Assembly (NCBI RefSeq): GCF_004342025.1
Contig: NZ_SLWN01000013.1
Location: forward strand, 62,001 to 126,000
Source: Kribbella steppae
GTDB lineage: Bacteria > Actinomycetota > Actinomycetes > Propionibacteriales > Kribbellaceae
DNA length: 64,000 nt
Reading direction: 5' to 3'
Both the position numbers and the translations under genes were made by a program. Position 1 is the stretch's first letter. Every line of letters starts with the position of its first letter. Under the pieces are notes generated by a model that worked only from the letters and a program-made list of their open reading frames with translations, made no database searches and was not told the origin of the DNA. Of the stretch, positions 17,181 through 26,630 are shown in pieces.

Positions 17181-19919
17181 ATGGTCGAGAGCCGGCCGCT
17201 GCGCGGACGCAGTGAGCAGCTGGGCCTGGCGCTCAGTGCGGTACGCCGGGTCCGTGCGGTCGGCGCGTCCGGCGTCGTACTCGTCACCGGCGCGCCCGGG
17301 ATCGGCAAGACGGCGGTGCTCACCGAGATCTGCCGCCAGGCTGCGGTCCAGCGCTTCCGCGTCGCCCGGACCAAGTGCGACGAGATCGAACAGGTCTCGC
17401 CCGGCGCGCCGGTGATCGCCGTACTGCGCTCGGGCCGGGATCCCCTGATCTCGGCCGACGACTACGAGCACCTGGGGCAGATCGAGCCGCTGGTCCTGGC
17501 CGACCGGATCGCGACGTACCTGGAGAAGGCGGCCGCGGGCGGGCCGCTGGTGATCGCGATCGACGACCTGCACTGGGCCGACCGGGTCAGCCTGTTCCTG
17601 CTGCGCTCGCTCATCCCGCGGCTGATCGGCCTGCCGGTCCTGTGGGTGCTCACCAGCCGTGACCGGCGGCTCAAGTCCGAGCTGGAGAGCGTGGATCACG
17701 TCCGGTTCCACCACCTGCTGCTCACGCCGCTGACCGCTCCGGACCTCGCCGCGATGGCGCACGACCGCTTGGGTGGCGTACCGAGCCGGCACACCCAGCA
17801 ACTCCTGGCGCCATCCGACGGCAACCCGTTCCTCGCGGTGCAGATCATCGACGGGATCGCGCGGACGGCGGGCCGAGAGGACGCGGTTCCAGCCGAGTTC
17901 ACCGCCGCGATCCATCGCCGCCTGTCCGAGCTCGATCCGACGGTACGGCGGGCCGTCGAACTGCTCGCAGTCGCCGGGCGACCACTGCCGATCGACGACC
18001 TCGTCCTACTCCAGCCCGAGCTCACACCGGAGCTCGTCGGCGACGCAATAGTCAGCGGCCTGGTCGCCGAGACGTCGGGAACACTGTCGTTCCGGCACGA
18101 CCTGATTCGCGAGACGGTGTACGCCGCGATCGCCGGACGCATCGTCCGCGAACTTCATCTCCGCATCGCAGATCATCTGCTGCGAGTCGCCGGCCAAGAG
18201 CTGCTCGCGGCATCGCACGTCAAGGCCGCGACGATCCCAGGCGATCTCGGAAGCGCCCTCATTCTCACCTCCGCCGCGGAGCAGTTGACGTCGATCAGCC
18301 CCGACGATGCCAGCGAGCTCGCGATGCTCGCGTTCGGGACCCTGCGGCCCAGTCACGACCGGTGGTTCGAGATCGGCAGGCGCTGCCTGGCGGTGGTGGC
18401 GCGCGCACAGCACGTCACGGAGACACTGACGGTGGCCGATCAGCTGCTCGCCCGCGCCGACGAGGCCGAGGTGATCGGGCAGATCGAGACCGTGACGGCC
18501 CGTGCCCTGTGGCTGGGCGGCCGGGTCGCCGAGCTCACCGAACGCTGCGACCGAGTACTGCGCCTGCCCGGACTGGCGCCGGTGATCGCCGCCCGGCTCA
18601 CCGCGGCACGCGCCCTCGCCCGGACCCGGCTAGTCCCCGGAACGGCGGCCGCCGAAGGAGCCCGGGTCGCGCTCGAAACCGCTCGTACCGTCGGCGACCA
18701 GGAGGCCATCACACTGGCGCTGCAGGCATCCGGTGAGGCGGCCAAGAACGAAGGGCGGCATCAGGCGAGCCTGCGGCACTTCCGTGATCTGCGGCCGCTG
18801 CTCGGAACGTCGTACCTGGCCGAAGAGATCATCGCTCTGCAGCTCCTCGACCGGTACGAGCACGCGCAGACCCTGCTGGACCAGTCCCGCCGCGACAGCG
18901 AGTCTGCCGTCGAGGGCGCGTTGCCCGCACTGGCCTACGCGCAGGTGTGGCAGGACTTCAATCTGGGCCGGCTCGACGACGCCGACGCGGGAGCACTCGG
19001 TCTGATCGAGCTGGGCCGGCAGCTCGGCACCAGCGTGCACGCGCTCGAGGCGATGATGATCCACGCCGCGGTCCTGCTGGCCCGCGGCGACTACGAGGCC
19101 GCGGGCCGCCAGATCGAGGCGGCGGCGAGGCTCACCGACGCGGACGAGAACATCCGCGAGCCCGCCGTACCCCTGATGCGAGGCTGGCTGGCCGCGACCC
19201 GAGGCGATCTGGATCGGGCGACCGCGATCCTCCGCCCACTGCTCGACACTGCGGCCGAATCACGCACGTTCTGGCCGTGGTGGCCCGGTTGGACGGCGGT
19301 GTTCTACGAGATCGGGACCGCCGCCGGCGAGCCGAAGTTCGCCCGGCAGGCGGTCGACCTCGCCGAGCTCGGCGCCGAGCGCAACCCTGGGGTCATCAGC
19401 TTCCAAGGACTCGCTCTGAACCTGCGCGGCCGCGCCGAGGACGACCTCGCCCTCGTGGCCCGGTCGGCCGAGGTGCTCGCATCGAGCCCGCGACCAGCGC
19501 TCCTGGCGGTCGGCGCCGCAAGCTACGGACGGGCGCTGCTCGCCGCGGGCGATCGCGACGCCGGGATGGTCGAGCTGGACCGAGCCTGGGACATCTACCA
19601 CGCGATGGGCTCGCTGGACAGCCGCAACGGTGTCGAGGCTACGATGCGCCGCGCCGGTGCCCGCCGTACCAAGTGGGACCAGGCGACCGCACGCCCGGCC
19701 ACCGGCTGGGAAGCCCTCACCGACGCCGAGCAACGCGTCGCGAAACTCATCGCCGTCGGCCACACCAACAAGTCGGCCGCCTCGACCCTCGGCATCTCCA
19801 TCAACACCGTCGGCACCCACCTCCGCGCCGTCTTCGCCAAACTCGGCATCCAGTCCCGCGTCCAACTCGCCAACACCCTCCACGCCCACCTCGGAGAGAG
19901 TCGCGAGCCGAACGGCTGA
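17181..19919 (+). CDS. large LuxR-family ATP-binding regulator (LAL type)
   Basis: A 912-residue regulator with an N-terminal ATPase: Walker A GAPGIGKTAVL near residue 37, Walker B LVIAIDDLHWAD near 125. A long TPR-rich middle follows, then a C-terminal LuxR helix-turn-helix (LTDAEQRVAKLIAVGHTNKS then INTVGTHLRAVFAKLGIQSR). The order of domains and the length are typical of LAL activators. It follows the tautomerase/hydrolase pair by 59 bp on the same strand. With the 858-residue MalT-like protein at 6077 it is a candidate for the factor behind the ATCAC...GTGAT sites, although that is only an inference. Confidence 0.9.
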   Translation: MVESRPLRGRSEQLGLALSAVRRVRAVGASGVVLVTGAPGIGKTAVLTEICRQAAVQRFRVARTKCDEIEQVSPGAPVIAVLRSGRDPLISADDYEHLGQIEPLVLADRIATYLEKAAAGGPLVIAIDDLHWADRVSLFLLRSLIPRLIGLPVLWVLTSRDRRLKSELESVDHVRFHHLLLTPLTAPDLAAMAHDRLGGVPSRHTQQLLAPSDGNPFLAVQIIDGIARTAGREDAVPAEFTAAIHRRLSELDPTVRRAVELLAVAGRPLPIDDLVLLQPELTPELVGDAIVSGLVAETSGTLSFRHDLIRETVYAAIAGRIVRELHLRIADHLLRVAGQELLAASHVKAATIPGDLGSALILTSAAEQLTSISPDDASELAMLAFGTLRPSHDRWFEIGRRCLAVVARAQHVTETLTVADQLLARADEAEVIGQIETVTARALWLGGRVAELTERCDRVLRLPGLAPVIAARLTAARALARTRLVPGTAAAEGARVALETARTVGDQEAITLALQASGEAAKNEGRHQASLRHFRDLRPLLGTSYLAEEIIALQLLDRYEHAQTLLDQSRRDSESAVEGALPALAYAQVWQDFNLGRLDDADAGALGLIELGRQLGTSVHALEAMMIHAAVLLARGDYEAAGRQIEAAARLTDADENIREPAVPLMRGWLAATRGDLDRATAILRPLLDTAAESRTFWPWWPGWTAVFYEIGTAAGEPKFARQAVDLAELGAERNPGVISFQGLALNLRGRAEDDLALVARSAEVLASSPRPALLAVGAASYGRALLAAGDRDAGMVELDRAWDIYHAMGSLDSRNGVEATMRRAGARRTKWDQATARPATGWEALTDAEQRVAKLIAVGHTNKSAASTLGISINTVGTHLRAVFAKLGIQSRVQLANTLHAHLGESREPNG

Positions 19920-20482
19920 GAGACCAGTCAGGAGATCTGCACGATCGTGAAAACTGGTGGAGAGGTCGGTGAGCAACCGGTCGTTCCCGACCGTCGCATC
20001 AGGGCGACTTCGAAGCAGCTCGCGCGGTGTTGACGATGGGCCTCGTGCCGAATCGGCTGATCGTGGTGATCCCGACGATCGGTCGAGGTGACGTCGTTCC
20101 GGCTCTCGAGTGTCCTCCATCGGGTGATGCGCGACACCCGTCCGTCAGGTGATCTGCGCCAGTGCGGAAGCGCGGATCGCGGCTGCATCCGGGCGGATGG
20201 TCCCTAGGTGAAGAGGTCCTGCCCCTCCGCGCCAGTCGGATCGGAGGTCAAGAGGTCCTCGTGAAGGAACTCCAGGTCCGAGCCGGTGTCGGGCGTTGGC
20301 TCGCCAGAGTCGTCGAGGCCGGCCGCCCACCTGGTCATGGCGGCAAACGTAGCAAGTCGCGACGGATCGCACTGAGCAGGCTCAAGTCGCGAGCGGGTCG
20401 GCGACGACCGAGTACAGATCGACTGATTGCGGCCGTCGCCGTCTCCGGATCGCTCTCGCAGGACTCGATCCTGCGCGTCGGT
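19920..20482. other. 563-bp stretch with no confident gene
   Basis: Short frames are present on both strands but none has convincing codon use or a family motif, apart from the weak 44-residue frame listed separately. GGTGAT half-sites occur near 20125 and 20149. A GGGTG/CACCC hairpin of 5-bp arms lies near 20121-20138. It sits between the LuxR gene and a decayed GH3 fragment, so it may be eroded sequence. Confidence 0.5.
20204..20338 (-). CDS. possible 44-residue acidic peptide or gene end
   Basis: Reading from ATG 20338 gives a short acidic product (MTRWAAGLDDSGEPTPDTGS then DLEFLHEDLLTSDPTGAEGQ) ending at a TAG. Codon use is GC-rich. There is no ribosome binding site, and the frame stays open further upstream, so this may equally be the C-terminus of a lost longer gene. 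I see no precursor-peptide partner genes nearby. Confidence 0.2.
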   Translation of the reverse strand: MTRWAAGLDDSGEPTPDTGSDLEFLHEDLLTSDPTGAEGQDLFT

Positions 20483-21214
20483 CTAGCGGCTGACGGTGGT
20501 TCGGAGACCCCAGCCGAAGCGGTAGAGGGGGTCGTAGCCGCGGTCGCCGATGTTGATCGGCTCCTGGTCGGCGCTGCGCGGCCAGGTGTGGGACAACTTG
20601 CCGGTGAATGGGCGCTGGCCGAACAGTACGTCGGCCACGCCCTCTCCCTGTGAACCCGGAAGCCAGGACGCCACCAGTGCATCGATCGTGCTGAGCTGCG
20701 CCGGCGGGATCACCTGCGGACGGCCAGGCACGACCAGCACCACGCACTTCGCGATCGCACCACACACCTTGTCGATGACAGCCTGGTCCACCGCTTGCAG
20801 GTCGAGGCTCTTTGCTTCGCGCGGTACTCCACCGTCCTCCGGGTCGAACGCCCACTCAGGACCACCGACGTCGCCGAAACCCTCCGCATAAGGCGTTTCG
20901 CCGACGACCACGACCGCCACATCACTGCCCGCGGTCGGGGCCGAACCGACCTTGCTGTACGTCACCTGCGCACCCCGGGCGGTCGTTCCGGCCTTCGCGC
21001 GGCGAAGAACGCCCTGCTGGTTGTGATTGAAGATCGCCTCAGCGAGTCCGGTCGCCTCAGTGAGGGCGGCGCTCTCGGCGAGTTCGAGGGTGCAGGAATC
21101 GAGGTCCTGGTCGGTCTCGACCAGAAGCTCGTAGCCGCCGGGTTTGGCTCGCTTCCGGCCAAGGCGGATGATCGCTGTGGGCTGTGCGCCACGCTGCCAC
21201 TCACAGTGCGCCAA
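20483..21214 (-). pseudogene. GH3 beta-glucosidase C-terminal fragment
   Basis: Residues from about 85 onward match the C-terminal domain of exo-type GH3 beta-glucosidases: DVAVVVVGETPYAEGFGDVG, CVVLVVPGRPQVI, GVADVLFGQRPFTGKLSHTW and DPLYRFGWGL. The GH3 N-terminal TIM barrel and its nucleophile Asp are missing. The first ~80 residues do not look like GH3, so the frame is chimeric. It is almost certainly a relic of a plant-polysaccharide gene. No start with a ribosome binding site is visible. Confidence 0.7.
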
Positions 21215-21279
21215 CTCACGGACTACGGCGGACTCGGCCAGAGCTTTCCCAGGGAGATCTCGTTACTCTCGTCGATACG

Positions 21280-21360
21280 CTACACCGCGTCGACGGCCAG
21301 TCCGATGCATGCGCTGGCCCCGGTGATCACTGCAGTCCGTCCGACCAGGTTGAAGTCCAT
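21280..21360 (-). pseudogene. SDR N-terminal stub
   Basis: From ATG 21360 the minus strand reads MDFNLVGRTAVITGASACIG and stops soon after. This is the first strand and TGxxxxIG cofactor motif of a short-chain dehydrogenase. Only 26 residues remain before a TAG. It lies directly upstream of the GH3 fragment and supports a deletion event here. Confidence 0.5.
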
Positions 21361-21487
21361 GTCGGCGGTGTGTACCGGCATCCACGAGGTGAACTCGTCG
21401 ATCCTTCCTCTAACAGGGCGTGCACTTCAGCCGAGGTTCCCGACGGGCGGCTGCCGTTGGTCGCAGCGGCAGCCGCCCGAGCGCCGG

Positions 21488-22555
21488 TTATCGCAGGAAC
21501 TGCAGGAGAACGCTGGTGAGTTCCGCGGGGTGTTCTTGGTAGAGCCAGTGCCCGGAGCTCGGGATGACCAGCCCGGTCACGTTGGCGGCGTACTCGCGGA
21601 CCCAGGTGGCCTCACGGGTGCCCAGGTTGCCCGAGGCACCGATGGCAAGGACCGGCATGCTGAGCTTGGTCTTCTGGTAGATGGCGTTGTCCTTGACGTC
21701 TTGCGGCAGGGTGGCGAACCACTCGATGCTTGCCCGCAAATGTCCGGGTTGCGCGAGGAAGTGGGCGTAGATGTCCATGTCGCATGCAGTGACGGCGCCC
21801 TTGACCACCTCGCTTGTCGGCATGAAGTCGGTCACCCACTGCCTCTCCCGGCCGCTCATCAAGTCCTCGGCCAGGCCGTTCTTCTCGGCGAACAGGCCGA
21901 ACCACCACAGCCCGGGACCGTTCGGAGTCAGCGAGGGGAAGGTGTAGATGACCGGATCCGGGATCGGGGCCTCGCTGAGCACGAGTTTCACGACATCATC
22001 ACGATGGGCGGCGGCGTACGGATAGGCGACTGTGGTGCCGATGTCGTGGCCGACGATCCTGATGTTGCGGCTGAGGCCGAGTTTGACCATGAGCGCGTAG
22101 ATGTCGGCGGCCATGGCCTTCTTCGTATAGGCGGCGGAGGAGGCGGGAGCATCGCTCAGCCCGGCGCCGGGTAGGTCGGGCGCGACGACCGTGTAGCGCT
22201 GGGCGAGCGCGGGCAGGACGTGGTCCCACGTGTACCAGGTCTGCGGGTAGCCGTGCAGCAGGAGCAGGGTAGGCCCGTGACCGCCGCGCACGTAGTTGAT
22301 GCCGATGCCGTTGACTTTGACTTTGCGCTCGACGAAGCCGGCTGGGGGTGACGGGTTGAGGGAGCAGGCGCGTTGGGCCGTGAGGGCAGGGCTGCCCGGG
22401 GCGGATCGAGCGTGAGCGGATCCGGTTTGGGCGGACGCCCCTGGTTCGGCCGCGATGAGCAGCCCGGCGATGGCGGCGACGGCCGCGATGACGATGGCGA
22501 GTGCACGCACGCTTATCAGGTGCGCGAGACGAGACGACCGTGTAGCTGTACTCAT
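21488..22555 (-). CDS. secreted alpha/beta-hydrolase (epoxide-hydrolase/dehalogenase-like)
   Basis: A 355-residue hydrolase with an N-terminal export signal (polar MSTATRSSRLAHL, hydrophobic ALAIVIAAVAAIAGLLIAA, then Ala-x-Ala near GASAQ). The mature domain has LLLLHGYPQTWYTW, DLPGAGLSD, the nucleophile elbow VGHDIGTT with Asp, and a C-terminal SGHWLYQEHP His. Asp at the elbow points to epoxide hydrolase or dehalogenase chemistry outside the membrane. ATG 22555 sits inside a ~137-bp region duplicated upstream of the MFS gene at 26630; both proteins start with MSTATRSS. A start two codons earlier is possible. Confidence 0.85.
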   Translation of the reverse strand: MSTATRSSRLAHLISVRALAIVIAAVAAIAGLLIAAEPGASAQTGSAHARSAPGSPALTAQRACSLNPSPPAGFVERKVKVNGIGINYVRGGHGPTLLLLHGYPQTWYTWDHVLPALAQRYTVVAPDLPGAGLSDAPASSAAYTKKAMAADIYALMVKLGLSRNIRIVGHDIGTTVAYPYAAAHRDDVVKLVLSEAPIPDPVIYTFPSLTPNGPGLWWFGLFAEKNGLAEDLMSGRERQWVTDFMPTSEVVKGAVTACDMDIYAHFLAQPGHLRASIEWFATLPQDVKDNAIYQKTKLSMPVLAIGASGNLGTREATWVREYAANVTGLVIPSSGHWLYQEHPAELTSVLLQFLR

Positions 22556-22672
22556 TTCCAAACCTCTCGCAAGCGGATGGTGCTTTCACTCGATGAGAAC
22601 CTCCTGCTCGCGAAGGCCGATACCAGACTTCGTGGGCCGGGATGAGATGGCTTCCATCTCTCCTGGAGATCC
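22536..22672 (-). repeat. duplicated promoter/start region, copy 1
   Basis: This ~137-bp stretch holds the 5' leader and first codons of the secreted hydrolase. It matches 26611-26748 at about 93% (8 mismatches and one 1-base indel by eye), in the same orientation. Inside it is a perfect inverted repeat, GAGATGG-CTT-CCATCTC at 22644-22660, conserved in both copies and suited to a dimeric regulator. Identity is lost abruptly inside the coding sequence after about eight codons. Confidence 0.8.
22644..22660. promoter_or_regulatory. GAGATGG-N3-CCATCTC operator candidate (hydrolase)
   Basis: Two perfect 7-bp arms separated by CTT, about 90-105 bp upstream of the hydrolase start codon. The identical element occurs at 26720-26736 upstream of the MFS gene. 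The TetR encoded at 24723-25301 and the LysR at 26764-27735 are the nearby candidate binding proteins; a symmetric short-spacer palindrome fits TetR better. Confidence 0.55.
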
Positions 22673-22745
22673 ACCTCAGCCGGCCCGGCGGTTTGGCTCG
22701 AGTCCACCTTCCCGATGAAGGAGATCGCACCAAATCCGGATGGTT

Positions 22746-24356
22746 TCAGCTGCCGACTGGTCTTCCTGGCGGGAGGACTCGCCCGAGGTAGTCCAAGGCG
22801 CGGACTTGGTCCGGGTCGGTGACGCGCAGGCCGACATATCCGTCAGGCCGCACGATCAGGAGAGTGTCGCCGTCAATGCCGTAATCGCGGTGGGCGTGGC
22901 CCTCGTGATCGATCACCGAACTCGCATCCAGGCCGGCGTTGGGAGCATCGGCCGGTAGGACAGCGAACGACCGCAGTACCCGAGGAAAGCGATCGGCGAG
23001 AACCTCGGCGGTCTTGCGGCTCTGCGGCCCGAACGCGAGCGCGGTCAAGTGCTGACCGCGGAAGAGGTCGAAGAACCGGGCAGCGCTGCCGTCAGCCGCC
23101 TGGCCCAGCGAGTCCGGTGCGCGGTCCCCCGGGTTCACGATTGCATCTGATCGCGCGGGGCCGTCGTTGAGCGCGCTGGCGGGGTAGTTCAGATTCAGTT
23201 GCAGGGTGTCCGTGCTTCGCCCCTCACTCGGCACGCCCCCTTTGAGGCGTTCGGAGATGAGCTTCGAGGAGAGACTCAGGATGTCGGCGGCGATGGGGAG
23301 CCGTTCCTCCTCGTAGGTATCGAGGAGTGCTTCCGGGGCCCCGTCCAGCACGTGAGCGATCTTCCAGCCGAGGTTGTACGCGTCCTGGATACCGGTGTTC
23401 ATTCCCAGCCCTCCTGCCGGCGAGTGGACGTGGGCCGAATCACCGGCGAGGAAGACCCGGCCGACCCTGTACCGGTCGACCATCCGCAGGTTGAAACGCC
23501 AGATGGACTGGGACACAACGCGCCGGACGCGGATATCGTCTCGCCCGCTCCGCTGGTCGATCAGGCTCTGAATCTCCTCCCGCGAAAACTCCTCCGCGGC
23601 ATCGTCAGACACACCGATCTGGATCTGGAAGGTGTCCGTCGACGCCAGCGGGCACAGCGCCAGGAGCTTCCCGTCGGGGCTGGGCCACCAGTGCCAGAAG
23701 TCGCGATCCAAGCCGCTCAGTTCGACATCACCGGTAAGCATCCTGACTGTCTCGTCCGTCTGCCCCAGAAAGCCGACGCCAATGAGCTTTCGCACGTCAC
23801 TCGACGCCCCGTCGCTGCCCACCACAAAAGGCACGGAGACGTTCTCGCGTCCGCCCGCGTTCTGGATGGTGACATGGGCGAATTCGCCGTCCTGTCCCAG
23901 GCCCACAAGCCGCGCCCCGTACTCCACGGCCACGCCCAGCTCCCCGAGCCGCTCGCGCAGCACCTCCTCCACGCGCCACTGCGGGATCAGCATGGTGCGG
24001 GTGTAGGGGGTGGAGCTGCTCGGCTCCTGGGCATCGGGGTTCACCTCGCTCGTTCCCAGGACAGTCGTGGCCTCGTACTTGCGTATCGGCGTACGGGAGC
24101 GTCCAAAAGCCATGATCCGTCCGACCACACCGAGGTCATCGAGTACTTCGAGGCTGCGGGGCTGCAGCCCTTTCGCGCGAGAACCTGAAGGCGATCCGTC
24201 GGCGGCGTCGATGACACGTACCGCGATCCCCCTGCGCGCCAGATCACAGGCGGCGACCAGCCCCACGGGCCCGGCTCCCACTACCAGTACCTGGATCTTC
24301 GTGGAACCGGTCGTGTTCGGACCCGCTCCGGCTTCGCGCTCGTCGGTGTATCGCAT
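22746..24356 (-). CDS. FAD-dependent aromatic monooxygenase (group A)
   Basis: A 536-residue group A flavin monooxygenase. It has the N-terminal FAD motif VLVVGAGPVGLVAACDLARR, the RSLEVLDDLGV segment, the DG motif (VVGSDGASSDVRK) and the GD motif (GRVFLAGDSAHVHSP then GLGMNTGIQDAYNLGWK). A C-terminal thioredoxin-like region without Cys pairs is also typical. Such enzymes hydroxylate phenolic or polyketide aromatic rings with NAD(P)H and O2. ATG 24356 is used. It lies between the secreted hydrolase and the TetR/MFS pair, which suggests detoxification or degradation of an aromatic compound. Confidence 0.9.
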   Translation of the reverse strand: MRYTDEREAGAGPNTTGSTKIQVLVVGAGPVGLVAACDLARRGIAVRVIDAADGSPSGSRAKGLQPRSLEVLDDLGVVGRIMAFGRSRTPIRKYEATTVLGTSEVNPDAQEPSSSTPYTRTMLIPQWRVEEVLRERLGELGVAVEYGARLVGLGQDGEFAHVTIQNAGGRENVSVPFVVGSDGASSDVRKLIGVGFLGQTDETVRMLTGDVELSGLDRDFWHWWPSPDGKLLALCPLASTDTFQIQIGVSDDAAEEFSREEIQSLIDQRSGRDDIRVRRVVSQSIWRFNLRMVDRYRVGRVFLAGDSAHVHSPAGGLGMNTGIQDAYNLGWKIAHVLDGAPEALLDTYEEERLPIAADILSLSSKLISERLKGGVPSEGRSTDTLQLNLNYPASALNDGPARSDAIVNPGDRAPDSLGQAADGSAARFFDLFRGQHLTALAFGPQSRKTAEVLADRFPRVLRSFAVLPADAPNAGLDASSVIDHEGHAHRDYGIDGDTLLIVRPDGYVGLRVTDPDQVRALDYLGRVLPPGRPVGS

Positions 24357-24371
24357 CTCTGCCCCTTCGCT

Positions 24372-24720
24372 TCAGGCGGACCAGGTACCGGTGCACTGCG
24401 CAAGCAGGACCTCCGACCAGATGGCTGACGCGAGCCAGGTGGGACCTGAGCCGACCGGGACCAGACCACCCGTTCCAGCTCGTCGGTGACCAGGTGAACC
24501 TGGGCTCGGCGCGTGATGGTGGAGGATGCGCCGCCCGGGTCGGCGGGGCGCTGGTCGGGCGGAATCGCAAGCATCTCCTGCACGCTCGCGCGAAGGGTGC
24601 GCAGCGCCTCCAGTTCGGTATCGGGCAGTGTCGGGTCGGCCGGGTCCAGCCCGCGATCGTGGGCCCATTGGCGTCCTGCCTCCTCGAGCCACCGCTCCAC
24701 GGTCACACACAGCCCGGCGT
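24372..24720 (-). pseudogene. CGNR/ABATE-type regulator remnant
   Basis: One minus-strand frame gives LEALRTLRASVQEMLAIPPD followed by QRPADPG, the helical core typical of ABATE-domain CGNR proteins. A second frame then supplies LASAIWSEVLLAQCTGTWS before a stop. The C-terminal CGNR zinc finger is missing. Two frames are needed, so the gene is frameshifted and truncated. It fills the 366-bp gap between the monooxygenase and TetR genes. Confidence 0.5.
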
Positions 24721-24722
24721 AC

Positions 24723-25301
24723 TCAGCATCGCCTTGGTGTACCTGCGAGTTCCAAGATGGCGGCGGCGGCGTGTCGGGCGACGGCCGCCGAGGGGTCGCG
24801 GTCCGCATTCGCTGCCACGCTTGCGGCGTCGTACAGCAGGTGCAGCTCGCGTCCGACTGCCTCGTGATTCGGTACGTGCGCCTCGGCGGCCAGTTCCGTC
24901 AGCAGCGCGCGAACCCAGGCGCGGTAGTCGGCGTGGGCACGCTCGACCAGACTTCCGGGTGCCGCCTCCGCGCTGGCGGCAAGGAAGGGACAGCCGTTGA
25001 AGTCCGGTGACGCGAAGACGTCTCCTTGGACCTCGAAGACCCCGAGCAGTCGGTCTCGGGACGCGTCGAAACGGGCCAACCCGTCCTTGATCGCCTCTTC
25101 GATGGAGATCCGGCGTGCCTCGAGGTAGGCGACGACCAGCGCTTCCTTGCTGCCGAAGACTGCGTAAAGGGACTTCTTCGAGGCGCCGGCGCGCTTGCTG
25201 ATCCGGTCGACGCCGACTGTCTGCACACCCTCGCGGTAGAAGAGTTCATCCGCGGCGGCCAGGATCCGGTCACGCACGTTCGCAGTACTCGGGCCGTGCA
25301 T
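24723..25301 (-). CDS. TetR-family transcriptional regulator
   Basis: A 192-residue TetR-type repressor. The N-terminal helix-turn-helix reads VRDRILAAADELFYREGVQT, then VDRISKRAGASKKSLYAVFGSKE. The C-terminal ligand domain contains the GCPFLAASAE motif seen in many actinobacterial TetRs. ATG 25301 begins the product with MHGPSTANVRD. It sits just downstream of the MFS gene on the same strand and probably controls the pump and the monooxygenase. The GAGATGG-N3-CCATCTC elements are plausible targets. Confidence 0.9.
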   Translation of the reverse strand: MHGPSTANVRDRILAAADELFYREGVQTVGVDRISKRAGASKKSLYAVFGSKEALVVAYLEARRISIEEAIKDGLARFDASRDRLLGVFEVQGDVFASPDFNGCPFLAASAEAAPGSLVERAHADYRAWVRALLTELAAEAHVPNHEAVGRELHLLYDAASVAANADRDPSAAVARHAAAAILELAGTPRRC

Positions 25302-25397
25302 TCAGCTCGCCATTTCAGCGCGGCCTCGAGGTGGCGGCTGACAATCGTCATTCCGTACTCCGTTCGCTTGAAATGATTCGGCAGCCGCCGACCAGGG

Positions 25398-26630
25398 CTA
25401 TCGGGTGACGGCGGCCGATCGTCGAGCGATGACGATGGCGATGAATGCGCCCACCGACAGCACACTGGCGAAACCGATCATCGACGGCCGGAGCGCGACA
25501 TGCTGGATGACCAGGCTGAATGCGATCGACGGCAGCCCCATGCCGACGTACGCGATGATGAAGAACATGGCGAGCACGCCGGCCCGCGAAGCCGGTACGG
25601 CGACGATCGCGGCCTGAGTCACACCGCTCTTGATGAGGAGCCCCGCGCCACCGCCGGCAAGAGCCGCGGATGTGAGCGCCAGCCAGAGCGTCGGCTGGTA
25701 GAGCGACACCGCGGTCAGCGCCAGCCCGATGGGGAACAGCAGCCCGCCGATCAAGAGCACCGTCGACTCGGCGAGCCTACCGAGCGCGAGCTGCGCGACG
25801 GCTGACGCGGCGAAGGCGGCGAACGGCACAAGGCCGGCGACGAAGTATGACGTGATGCCCAACTCGCCGCGCACGATGATGGCGCCGAGCGAGGCGAACA
25901 ATCCCATCACCGCGAACGCGAAGAACCCGACGGCTGCTGCTGCCCCGAAGGCTGCGCGCTGACCTGGACGCAGAGCAAAGCGCACCGGCCGGTCCTGATC
26001 CGCCGCCTCGGTGTCGATTGTCTCGGGGCTGGCCAGAACCAGCACGAGAAGCCCCGCCATCAACACTCCGAAGATGATGTACGGCGTACGCAGCGGGGAA
26101 GGCGCCCACTGGGCCAATACTCCCGCTGCCAGCGGGCCGAGTGCGAGACCACCGAGATTGACAGCGGTCGCGACCAGTGCGGGAGCGGCTGATCCGTCTC
26201 GCTCGGGCCGCGCCTCGTGGTAAAGATCGCTGAGATAGGCAGTCGCGGTCGACGCGATCAGACCGATCGCCACACCAGTCAGCACCCGGCCGACGATCAG
26301 GCCAGGCAGGTCAGGCCAGAAGGCCAGCACCGCATCGGCAAGAATCGCGACCAGTAGTCCGGGGACGATCACCCGGCGGCGGCCCAGCCGATCGGACAGG
26401 TGGCCGAGCAGCCGGAAACTGGCGCCGGTGCCGACGACCAGCACCGCAAAGGCGACCGTCACCGTCGTCGCGCCGAAGCCATCCCGGACCTGGTAGATCG
26501 GCCACAGCGGGGTGGGGACGGTACCGAACGCCATCAACGTCAGGAACGCGGCAGCCACGAACCAGAAACCGGCCAGATGTCGCCCAGCGCTGGCAACCGC
26601 GACACCTGACGAACGTGTAGCAGTACTCAT
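25398..26630 (-). CDS. MFS transporter (drug/aromatic efflux type)
   Basis: A 410-residue, about 12-helix major-facilitator protein. The loop 2-3 signature reads GHLSDRLGRRRVIVPG, and helix 4-5 carries GVAIGLIASTATAYLSDLYH. The C-terminal half (GLLIKSGVTQAAIVAVP, YVGMGLPSIAFSLV) fits a small export-type MFS. ATG 26630 encodes MSTATRSSGV, the same start peptide as the secreted hydrolase at 22555, because both starts lie in a duplicated region. The TetR gene follows in the same direction after 96 bp. The substrate is unknown; an antibiotic or aromatic compound is likely. Confidence 0.9.
   Translation of the reverse strand: MSTATRSSGVAVASAGRHLAGFWFVAAAFLTLMAFGTVPTPLWPIYQVRDGFGATTVTVAFAVLVVGTGASFRLLGHLSDRLGRRRVIVPGLLVAILADAVLAFWPDLPGLIVGRVLTGVAIGLIASTATAYLSDLYHEARPERDGSAAPALVATAVNLGGLALGPLAAGVLAQWAPSPLRTPYIIFGVLMAGLLVLVLASPETIDTEAADQDRPVRFALRPGQRAAFGAAAAVGFFAFAVMGLFASLGAIIVRGELGITSYFVAGLVPFAAFAASAVAQLALGRLAESTVLLIGGLLFPIGLALTAVSLYQPTLWLALTSAALAGGGAGLLIKSGVTQAAIVAVPASRAGVLAMFFIIAYVGMGLPSIAFSLVIQHVALRPSMIGFASVLSVGAFIAIVIARRSAAVTR

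Noticed and set aside
20795..22174. 459-codon plus-strand frame
   Set aside because: It runs antisense through the GH3 fragment and the secreted hydrolase; codon pattern and product do not look real.
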